A DNA stretch of 64,000 nt from Fen-1231 sp035286465 (GTDB lineage Bacteria > Gemmatimonadota > Gemmatimonadetes > Gemmatimonadales > Gemmatimonadaceae). The stretch is from assembly GCA_035286465.1 (NCBI GenBank), contig DATEDF010000123.1, positions 1-64,000 on the forward strand, written 5' to 3'. The position numbers and the translations under genes were made by a program. Below are positions 20,181 through 27,191 of this stretch, piece after piece (the stretch's first letter is position 1; each line of letters opens with the position of its first letter). Below the pieces are notes generated by a model. It was given only the letters and a program-made list of their open reading frames with translations, was not told the origin of the DNA and ran no database searches.

Positions 20181-22574
20181 ATGGGCCGCCCCGGCAGCGA
20201 CCGCCTCCTGCCATTCCCCCGGCTCGACGAGGCTCCCCGCTTCAGCCCCGACGACGCCCGCGCGCTGGCGCGCGCACACTGGGCGCTCGACGTGACGGCG
20301 AGCGCGCTGCCCAGCGAGCGCGACCAGAACTTCGTGCTCCAAGCGACGTCCGGCGATCGCCTCGTGCTGAAGATCGCCAACGCGTCGGAAGACCGCGCGA
20401 TGCTCGATGCGCAGCAGCGGGCGATGGCGCACCTCTCGCGGACCCTGAGCATCGTGCCGCGCGTGGTGCCGGCCGCGAGCGGCGCGAGCATCATCGAAGT
20501 GCCCGGGCCGCACGACCGGCGCCACTCAGTCTGGGCGATCACGTGGCTCCCGGGAGTGCCGCTGGGAACGGTCTCGCCACGCCCGGCCGCGCTGCTCGAG
20601 GATCTGGGGCGCGCTGCGGGCGCCGTGAGTCGCGGACTCGCGGATTTCGACCACGACGCGATCCACCGCGAGTTCTACTGGGATCTCACCCACGCGCGCC
20701 GCCTCACTGACGAGCACCGCTCGGCGATCGGTGGTCGCGAGATCGGAACGGCCGTGGAGGCGCTCACGCGCGGGTTCGACCGACACGCGGCGCCGCTTCT
20801 CTCCGGCCTCCGCCGGTCCGCGCTGCACGACGACCTCAACGACTTCAACGTGCTGGTGGACGACGGCGGTGGGGGGCGCGGCCTCCGCGTGAGCGGCATC
20901 GTGGACTTCGGGGACATGGTCTTCGGGTACGCGGTGGCCGAGCTGGCCGTCGCCGTCGCGTACGCGATTCTCGATGCGCCGGATCTGCTGGCCGCCGCTG
21001 CGCACGTCGTGCGCGGCTATCACGCGATGCGTCCGCTGGAGGACGCCGAGCTGGGCGCGCTCCAAGGGCTCGTCGCGATGCGACTCTGTGCCAGCGTCTG
21101 CATCGCCGCCTCGCAGCAGCGCGCGCGGCCGGACAACGCGTATCTCGGGATCAGCCAGGAACCGATCCAGCGCGCGCTGCCCAGGCTCGCCGCGATTCCC
21201 TTCGATCTCGCGGAGGCGGTGTTTCGCCAGGCGTGCGGGCCGGCGCCGGCCGGCGCGAGCGTTTCGGAGCGCGCGCCCACAAAGGCGGAGACGCTCGCGG
21301 CGCGCGCGCGGCACATCGGCCGGAATCTCGGCATCTCCTACAGCAACCCGGTCAGGATCGTGCGCGGCTGGAAACAGTACCTGTTCGACGACGAGGGACG
21401 GCGGTACCTGGACGCGTACAACAACGTCGCGCACGTCGGGCACTGCCATCCGCGCGTCGTGCGGGCGGGCGCCGAGCAGATGGCGCTGCTCAACACCAAC
21501 ACGCGCTACCTGAGCGATCTCCTTCCCGAATACGCTGAGCGCCTTTCCTCGACGCTCCCGGAACCGCTCCGCGTCTGCTTCTTCGTCAACTCGGCGAGCG
21601 AGGCGAATGAGCTGGCGCTCCGGCTCGCGCGCGCGCACACAGGGCAGCGCGACATGATCGTGCTCGAAGCCGGGTATCACGGGAATACGACGGCGCTGAT
21701 CGAGTTGAGCCCATACAAGCACGCGGGGCCCGGGGGCGGCGGCGCGCCGGAGTGGGTGCACGTCGCGCCGGTGCCCGACGTCTACCGCGGGGCGCACAGG
21801 CGCGGCGACCGCGAGGCGGGCCCCAAGTACGCGCGGCACGTCGCGGAGATCGTCGCGCGCCTGCGCGCGGACGGGTGCGGGCTCGCGGGATTCATCGCCG
21901 AGACGTGCCCGAGCGTCGGCGGACAGATCATCTTCCCCACCGGCTATCTCGCCGAGGCGTACCGGCACGTGCGCGGGGCCGGCGGCGTCTGCATCGCCGA
22001 CGAGGTGCAGACCGGGCTCGGCAGGATGGGGACGCACTTCTGGGCCTTCGAGGCACAGGGCGTCGTCCCCGACATCGTCGTGATGGGGAAGCCGCTCGGC
22101 AACGGGCACCCCATCGGCGCGGTGGTGACGACCGCGGAGATCGCCGCCTCGTTCGACAACGGGATGGAGTTCTTCAGCACCTTCGGCGGGAACACCGTCT
22201 CGTGCGCGATCGGCATCGCCGTCCTGGACGTGCTGCGCGACGAGGGGTTGCAGGCGCACGCGCTCCGCGTGGGCGAGCGGATGCTCGCCGGGCTGCGGCC
22301 GTTCGTCGAGCAGTTCGCCCTCGTGGGAGACGTACGCGGATCGGGGTTCTTCCTCGGCGTGGAACTCGTCCGCAATCGCGAGACTCTGGAGCCGGCCGGT
22401 GACGAGGCGCAGTTCGTCGCCAACCGGATGCGCGAGCGGGGCATCCTGCTCGGCACGGACGGACCGCATCACAACGTCGTGAAGATCCGGCCGCCGATGC
22501 CCTTCAACGAGGAGGACGCCGATCTGCTGGTCGCGACGCTCGAGCAGGCGCTGCGCGAGGTGGAGGGTCGCTGA
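20181..22574 (+). CDS. APH-domain / class III aminotransferase fusion
   Basis: A 797-residue fusion. The N-terminal part (about 30-340) is an aminoglycoside-phosphotransferase-like kinase with a Brenner-type loop LHDDLNDFNVLV and the metal Asp in IVDFGDMVFG. The C-terminal part (about 370-797) is a fold-type I PLP enzyme of class III: NSASEANELALRLAR, the cofactor Asp in IADEVQTGLGR, and the Schiff-base Lys in VMGKPLGNGHP. Known homologues with this order (often with an M23 domain between, missing here) resemble ethanolamine-phosphate/hydroxylysine-phosphate phospho-lyases, so kinase and lyase could act on one amino alcohol in sequence. That reaction is inference. I chose the ATG at 20181 over a TTG nine bases upstream. 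Confidence 0.85.
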   Translation: MGRPGSDRLLPFPRLDEAPRFSPDDARALARAHWALDVTASALPSERDQNFVLQATSGDRLVLKIANASEDRAMLDAQQRAMAHLSRTLSIVPRVVPAASGASIIEVPGPHDRRHSVWAITWLPGVPLGTVSPRPAALLEDLGRAAGAVSRGLADFDHDAIHREFYWDLTHARRLTDEHRSAIGGREIGTAVEALTRGFDRHAAPLLSGLRRSALHDDLNDFNVLVDDGGGGRGLRVSGIVDFGDMVFGYAVAELAVAVAYAILDAPDLLAAAAHVVRGYHAMRPLEDAELGALQGLVAMRLCASVCIAASQQRARPDNAYLGISQEPIQRALPRLAAIPFDLAEAVFRQACGPAPAGASVSERAPTKAETLAARARHIGRNLGISYSNPVRIVRGWKQYLFDDEGRRYLDAYNNVAHVGHCHPRVVRAGAEQMALLNTNTRYLSDLLPEYAERLSSTLPEPLRVCFFVNSASEANELALRLARAHTGQRDMIVLEAGYHGNTTALIELSPYKHAGPGGGGAPEWVHVAPVPDVYRGAHRRGDREAGPKYARHVAEIVARLRADGCGLAGFIAETCPSVGGQIIFPTGYLAEAYRHVRGAGGVCIADEVQTGLGRMGTHFWAFEAQGVVPDIVVMGKPLGNGHPIGAVVTTAEIAASFDNGMEFFSTFGGNTVSCAIGIAVLDVLRDEGLQAHALRVGERMLAGLRPFVEQFALVGDVRGSGFFLGVELVRNRETLEPAGDEAQFVANRMRERGILLGTDGPHHNVVKIRPPMPFNEEDADLLVATLEQALREVEGR

Positions 22575-22629
22575 CCGGCCGCGCTTGAAGGCCCACGATC
22601 AGAAGGCGCGCGATCAAAAGACCCGCGCT

Positions 22630-23343
22630 TCAGGGCCAAGGGTGTCTGCGCACCCGCTGGATGCCGTCGGCGTCCGTCGAGACCACATACACCGAGCCAG
22701 TGCCGAAGCCGACGATCCTCTCACTTGGTGGAATGGTGATCTCACGCACGAGACGGCCGCGGCGATCTATCACGTCGTAACGCGAAACACGTTCACTCGC
22801 AGTCCTCGTGCGCGCGATGACGAGGTTCCCGTCTGTCGCTGCAATGAGCGCTGGTCGCTGGAAGGGCGGCACGCTCGCCGGAAACGCAGTGAAGTCAAAG
22901 TCCGGCATTCGGTTGGGGCGCCGTGGAAACGAGTCCATGATCACCTACTTGTCACGCTCGGTCAGTTTCTTCAGCGTGATGCGTAGCGGCGTGCCGATGA
23001 TCGCTCGGCCATCTGCGCCGCGCCAGTCCACGCAATACGGCTCGGCTCTCGCGACCGCCAGCAGCCACAGCGGGAAGCGGTACTCCTCCGGTCCGTTTCC
23101 CTGCCGCCCGACTTGAGTTACCGTACCCGATCGCAGGTCTGCGACCACTACGCGCTGGTCCCGGTCGACGACGACGAGCACCCGGCGATCCGCGAGTTCA
23201 CGTACGGAGACGACGGAGGTGAACTCTTCCTTGATCGTCGCGTTCGCCGGTTTCAGTGCACTGACCGGGATTGACTGCGGAACGCCGGCCGCTAATGGCA
23301 CTGCGACAAGGAGCGAGCCCAATACAGGCGAGATCTTCGACAT
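22630..23343 (-). pseudogene. Decayed six-bladed beta-propeller gene (in-frame TAG, internal deletion)
   Basis: From the ATG at 23343 an exported protein begins (signal about residues 5-25). One blade ends in GRQGNGPEEYRFP, the usual motif of these propellers, but the text then jumps to ARAEPYCVDWRGADGR, which in relatives lies some 150-200 residues later. An in-frame TAG follows (22945-22947), and the same frame continues without a break for 104 more codons with typical C-terminal blade sequence (NLVIARTRTASERVSRYDV, IVGFGTGSVYVVSTDADG). So it is one gene with a mid-gene deletion and a nonsense codon. A more complete relative is at 37743-39068. It is last in a run of same-strand genes with plug-like, DsbA-like and Cys-rich peptide products. 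Confidence 0.75.
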
Positions 23344-23407
23344 TACCCTCCGCTGTCTCGCCTGACGGAGTGGACGCCGCGACGCCACCAACCGCCACAC
23401 CATCACC

Positions 23408-23611
23408 TCAGGTTGCAGCTCCTGTAGGGCCCTGCGCGGCGGCCGCTCCGTCCACCATAACACCGCCGCATCCATCAATGGCGGCGACGGTCGGTCCCCG
23501 CGCGCCCTGCTGCCAGGTGGCGAGAAGCGCCGAGCAAGCGGTCACCAAGACAGCGCGTGCGCAGTGACTGACTCCGCAAGGCGTCATCTCGCCGAGCTCC
23601 TCGCGCTTCAT
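23408..23611 (-). CDS. Possible small hydrophobic peptide, uncertain
   Basis: In the 325-bp gap between the propeller pseudogene and the plug-like gene, one minus-strand frame from an ATG at 23611 could encode about 67 residues with four cysteines and a hydrophobic stretch (ARAVLVTACSALLA) resembling a signal or leader. Codon preference is only moderate, there is no clear ribosome-binding site, and overlapping frames are also open. I list it because small exported peptides occur in this kind of cluster; it may be spurious. Confidence 0.22.
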   Translation of the reverse strand: MKREELGEMTPCGVSHCARAVLVTACSALLATWQQGARGPTVAAIDGCGGVMVDGAAAAQGPTGAAT

Positions 23612-23668
23612 CAGAAGTGACCGCCCGGCATCTCCTGAGCACGGTGCACAGTCTGGTTTCGCGCACAC

Positions 23669-24430
23669 TCAGCGCTCGCGCGACCAGAACACGAGCGTGC
23701 CGCAGCGTGCCGATGGTCCGGCCCATTGAACGGGTGTCGTAAGCTCACTCGGGTAGTACTCGATGGCCTGATAGTACCGCGTCTCTGTGTCGTCAAATCT
23801 GTCCGGGAGGTCCGCAACGCGCCGACCGTCAAGAATGTACTGCGGTCGGCACCTCGGACGAAGGGGGTTGGGGCGCTGTACGTAGCCAAGTGCCTGGAGC
23901 GCGGATCGAAGTCTGAACAGGCCCCGGTCTTCCATCTTGCGAAGGACGTCGGGCGGGAAAAAGCGGCCGATCCCGGCCTTGCGCCTCGCCTCGAACCCCT
24001 GCATCGCCGGCGAGAGGAAGCCGGGAGCTGTGTCCCGGATGGTGACCGCGGTGAGTTGGGCCAGGCGCACGAGCCGGAGGACGATGGGGACGGTGTCGCG
24101 TTCACTGAGCTGCAACAACGTGTCGAGCACCGTGAACCCGAGCTTGCGGACACGCACCTCCATACCCCCAAGTCGGTCACGGTTCGGCAGCGTGACCAAC
24201 CCGTCGGGCGTCGTGCGAGCGACGTCGCCGGTGCCGACCGCGGTCACCTCTGCCGCGTCTATTCCAGCACCGGAGGCGCCGTCAACTACCCTGAGGACAA
24301 CTCCACGGGGCCGCGCCACGACCGGGTCCTGTGCTCCCGCCGCCACGACCGCGATGCACAGTGCGGCCCCGGCCCACCGGACCAGCAAGCGCGATCGGCC
24401 CCTGCGAACAACCGCAAATGGGCAACCCAT
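23669..24430 (-). CDS. Exported carboxypeptidase-regulatory/plug-like protein
   Basis: A 253-residue exported protein. After a signal region (hydrophobic residues about 15-33) comes an Ig-like carboxypeptidase-regulatory domain (VLRVVDGASGAGIDAAEVTA, then RKLGFTVLDTLLQL). The second half has the feel of a TonB-receptor plug: LTAVTIRDTAP, PPDVLRKMEDRG, CRPQYILDGRRVADL, IEYYPSELTTP and a final CGTLVFWSR. No beta-barrel follows, so it is a stand-alone plug-like protein as often seen in Gemmatimonadota, not a transporter by itself. The start at 24430 was chosen just before the Arg-rich n-region. It lies 114 bp downstream of the DsbA-like gene. Function unknown. Confidence 0.72.
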   Translation of the reverse strand: MGCPFAVVRRGRSRLLVRWAGAALCIAVVAAGAQDPVVARPRGVVLRVVDGASGAGIDAAEVTAVGTGDVARTTPDGLVTLPNRDRLGGMEVRVRKLGFTVLDTLLQLSERDTVPIVLRLVRLAQLTAVTIRDTAPGFLSPAMQGFEARRKAGIGRFFPPDVLRKMEDRGLFRLRSALQALGYVQRPNPLRPRCRPQYILDGRRVADLPDRFDDTETRYYQAIEYYPSELTTPVQWAGPSARCGTLVFWSRER

Positions 24431-24544
24431 CAGCCCACCCCCTTGTGCGGGGAGCGTTGCCACAGCTGCGCACACCGAGGCGACCCGCAAGATCTGTCCA
24501 GCCGCTTCGACTCCTGACCGGCCGCGCTGCGGACCCGCACGCCT

Positions 24545-25246
24545 CTATCGTACCTGAGCTGGACTACGGCCCGCAAGCAAGCGTTCAATCGCGTCTGCAA
24601 GGTGTGGAAGGTCGGGCGCCGTCGGGAACCGCCACCCGTTTACAATGACCGTCGGCGTACCTCGCACACCAAGGCGGTCACCAACGTCGCGCCCCACTTT
24701 GACCTTCACGATTTCGGCCGTGTCGGATGCGCATCGCGAGAAGGCGGACTGGTCAGACACTCCTGCTGCCATCGCGAAGGCCGTCCACGTCTTGAGACCA
24801 AGCGAATCCTGGCGGGCGTATACCGCATCCAAGAACTCCCCGAACCTGCCTTGGGCTCCCGCGCACTCGAGCGCGCGTGCGCTCGGCAGGGCGAAACGAT
24901 GGTAAGGAAGCGGATAGTGGATGAATACCAGTGCGACGTCTCGCCTAACGTGCGAGGGCAGCGAGTCAACCCGGAGGTGGAACGCTCGACAGAACGGACA
25001 CTCCAAGTCGGCAAATTCAATAATCCTCACTTTCACAGCGGGGTTTCCAATGGGCGTTCCGCTCGTCGCGATGGATTCCCAGTTCGCAACGAATGTAGGT
25101 GGACCAAAGGACGGACCGGCCGGGCGCGCGCCTTTTGACCCGACGAATTCACGGTGAAGGCTAGCAGCCGCCACGGTCACCGCAGCAAGCACTATGACGA
25201 CCGTAGCCAATTGCTCGAGCCACCTGCGAGGTTCCCTCGCGGACAT
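24545..25246 (-). CDS. Membrane-anchored DsbA/DsbG-like thiol oxidoreductase
   Basis: A 233-residue thioredoxin-fold protein (Thioredoxin_4/DsbA type). One N-terminal membrane segment (about residues 12-30) anchors the catalytic domain outside the cytoplasm. The active site is C83-P-F-C86 in FADLECPFCRAF, and the cis-proline loop is GVRGTPTVIVNG. It should form or shuffle disulphides in exported proteins. It starts 27 bp downstream of the stop of the 8-cysteine peptide gene (25274-25522), on the same strand, so that peptide is an obvious candidate substrate. The thioredoxin-fold remnant at 39091-39285, next to the second propeller gene, shows the same association. Confidence 0.87.
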   Translation of the reverse strand: MSAREPRRWLEQLATVVIVLAAVTVAAASLHREFVGSKGARPAGPSFGPPTFVANWESIATSGTPIGNPAVKVRIIEFADLECPFCRAFHLRVDSLPSHVRRDVALVFIHYPLPYHRFALPSARALECAGAQGRFGEFLDAVYARQDSLGLKTWTAFAMAAGVSDQSAFSRCASDTAEIVKVKVGRDVGDRLGVRGTPTVIVNGWRFPTAPDLPHLADAIERLLAGRSPAQVR

Positions 25247-25273
25247 ACGGAGTCGCTCGCTAGGAACGCCGTG

Positions 25274-25522
25274 CTAGGCGCAAACCACAGCGATCCCCGT
25301 TCCGCACCGCGGATCCCACTCGCAATAACCGGCGGGATACGAGTCGCAGTACTCCTGGCAGACATAGGTTTGCTCAGCCACGTCGGGGCACTCAAACCAC
25401 ATCCCGCAGACGATGCAATCTGAAGCGGTCGTGCGCGCGGCGGCGCCGGGCGGTGACGAAAGGTGCAACATTCCGGATAGCGCTACCGTGCTCGCGAGGA
25501 ACGTGAGTTTGCGCCGTGTCAT
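25274..25522 (-). CDS. Small exported 8-cysteine peptide
   Basis: An 82-residue product with a clear signal peptide (MTRRKLTFLASTVALSG, cleavage probably near AAA-RTT about residue 29-31). The mature part is only about 52 residues and has eight cysteines (CIVC, FEC, VCQEYC, GYC, RC and VVC), enough for four disulphides, plus several aromatic and acidic residues. I do not recognise a family. The gene immediately precedes a DsbA-like oxidoreductase gene (27 bp), then the plug-like gene and a propeller pseudogene. It resembles in layout, not sequence, the small exported peptides next to six-bladed propellers in Bacteroidota. The start at 25522 gives the only sensible signal peptide. Confidence 0.72.
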   Translation of the reverse strand: MTRRKLTFLASTVALSGMLHLSSPPGAAARTTASDCIVCGMWFECPDVAEQTYVCQEYCDSYPAGYCEWDPRCGTGIAVVCA

Positions 25523-26100
25523 ACTCGACTCCTTGCTGGAAGGGTAATGAAACGGATTGCGACGTCGCCGCATCAACCCCGCACACGAATCGCGAACAGG
25601 CCCGGCGCCTGTCGGCACCGCGCTGGGCGCCTTCGTCGGAACAGCAAGATGGGTCACAACTCCAGTCTGCGGCGACTTCACAGATGGATCTGCACGATCG
25701 TCGCGGTCTGAGCACTGCGAGCACCCGCACCGACGCCCGCCTCGAGAATGTCCGCTCTACCTCGATGTCCGGAGTAAGAAGGGCAGAGCCCGCGCGCTCG
25801 ACGCCCGTCGCTTCATAAAGGTGGTCCCCAACTCGCACACGATGCGTTGCCCGAGCACACTGTTCAATACGCAGTTTCTGTACAGCAATCGACAGCGTCG
25901 ACGTCTACGAATTGCAGGATTTGGTCTCGCATTCGTGGCGTCTCGCGCACAATCAGGACAGCGCAGACACGAATTCGTCAGTAATGCAAGCAGCGAAGAA
26001 AAAACTGGCCACCTGCGCTGAAGACGCTTTTGAGACAGGAGACTGATACCTCTCCGGGTCACTTCGCTCGAATGCGAGCGTGTTCGCGGGATCGTCCTCC
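25523..26100. other. Intergenic region without a convincing gene
   Basis: This stretch of 578 bp is visibly less GC-rich than its surroundings, particularly 25840-26040. Open frames exist on both strands but none has the GC3 bias or motifs of a real gene. A 22-codon minus-strand frame (25932-25864) ending in VDCCTETAY was looked at as a possible peptide and not accepted. The promoter of the peptide/DsbA/plug run probably lies just upstream of 25522. Confidence 0.5.
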
Positions 26101-26382
26101 CTACCCGCCGCTCACCGCCGGGACGATCTCGATCGTGTCGCCGTCCGTCACCGGCGCGGCGAGCCCTCCGAGGAAGCGCGAGTTTTCCTCGCCGACGAAG
26201 AGATTCACGTGCTCGCGCACGATGCCCTGCTCGGTGAGCACCCGCTCGACGACGCCCGGGTACCGATCGCGCAGCGCCGCGAGCGCGTCGCGGAGCGTGT
26301 CGCACCGCGCATCAACCTGCACCACGCCCATGCCGCGCGCGTGCGGCTGCAGTGCGTTCGGCAGTGCGATCGAGATCGCCAA
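26101..26382 (-). CDS. MoaD/ThiS family ubiquitin-like sulfur carrier
   Basis: A 93-residue beta-grasp protein. It shows the family pattern LRDALAALRDRYPG, VNLFVGEENSRFLGGLAAPVTDGDTIEIVPAVSGG, ending in the diglycine that is adenylated and thiocarboxylated. The sequence ends exactly at Gly-Gly, so no processing would be needed. Relatives serve molybdopterin, thiamin or cysteine synthesis (CysO-like), or are linked to BNR proteins; the partner E1-like enzyme is not in this window. It lies 51 bp downstream of the truncated BNR gene. Such BNR-MoaD pairs are familiar, which suggests the original operon order has survived here. Confidence 0.85.
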   Translation of the reverse strand: MAISIALPNALQPHARGMGVVQVDARCDTLRDALAALRDRYPGVVERVLTEQGIVREHVNLFVGEENSRFLGGLAAPVTDGDTIEIVPAVSGG

Positions 26383-26433
26383 CGTCGTTGCCTCCGTCGC
26401 CCCCGTCGCCCCGTCGTCTCGTCGCCCGGCCGA

Positions 26434-27191
26434 CTACGAGGAGGGGCTGCGCCCGATGACGGCGGCCTTCACGCAGACAATCGGCGGGAGCGCGGCTGGA
26501 ACCGGCTTCCACGACGCCCCCTCGTCGGCCGAGGCGAAGAGCTTTCCGCTGCGCGTGCCGAAGTAGAGGCCCACAGGATCGTGCGTGTCGGCGGTGAGCG
26601 CGTCGCGCAGCACCGTTTCGTACGCGCGTCGCTGCGGCAGCCCCTTCTCGAGCGCCTCCCACGACGCACCCGCGTTCTTCGTGCGATAGACACGGAGCCG
26701 CGCTTTCGGCGAGCAGCGGATGACGGAGTCGAGCGGCACGATGTAGACCGTGTCCGGGTCGCGCGGATGCATCTGCATCGCGAACCAGAAGTCGGAGTAT
26801 TCCTTCTTCGGCTCGTTGGGGATTTCCTTCCAGTTGTCGCCCCAGTTGTCGCTCCGGAAGAGTCCGCCGTGGTTCTGCATGAAGAGCCGCTCGGGCTTCG
26901 ACGGATGATGCACGACCTTGTGCACGCACTGCCCGAACTCGGGATACTTCTCCGGCTGGAACTCGGCCCGCACGCCGGTGTTGCGCGCCTTCCAGCTCTT
27001 GCCGCCATCCTCGGTGCGATAGCAGCCGGCGGCGGACATCGCGACGAGCATGCGTTGGCGATTGACGGGGTCCGGGACGATGGTGTGCAGGCAGGGACCG
27101 CCGTTGCCGGGCGTCCACTTGGGACGCTGCGCGTGCCTGACGAGTCCTTCGACCCCGGCGCGCGCCGCGAGGGTCGGCGGGCGGCATCGCT
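26434..27191 (-). pseudogene. 5'-truncated BNR-repeat (exo-sialidase-like) gene
   Basis: This frame encodes the last about 250 residues of a WD40/YVTN/BNR-like propeller: PKWTPGNGGPCLHTIVPDP, AAGCYRTEDGGKSWKA, GGLFRSDNWGDNWKE, LRVYRTKNAGASWEAL, LPQRRAYETVLRDA and LFASADEGASWKPV. Complete relatives are about 360-380 residues, so roughly the first third is missing. No start codon or signal is present: coding starts exactly at the stop of the Ser/Thr kinase gene (27192), and further upstream the same frame is only a shadow of that kinase. A deletion or insertion therefore removed the 5' end. It may still be translated if coupled to the kinase, but is most likely dead. Confidence 0.8.

Noticed and set aside
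22945..22947. TAG read as an amino acid (pyrrolysine) or programmed readthrough
   Set aside because: The same gene also lacks its middle blades, so simple decay explains it; no pylT-like or readthrough signal is seen.
25864..25932. 22-codon frame ending VDCCTETAY as a RiPP precursor
   Set aside because: No ribosome-binding site, no adjacent modification gene and no codon bias; the cassette is 4 kb or more away.
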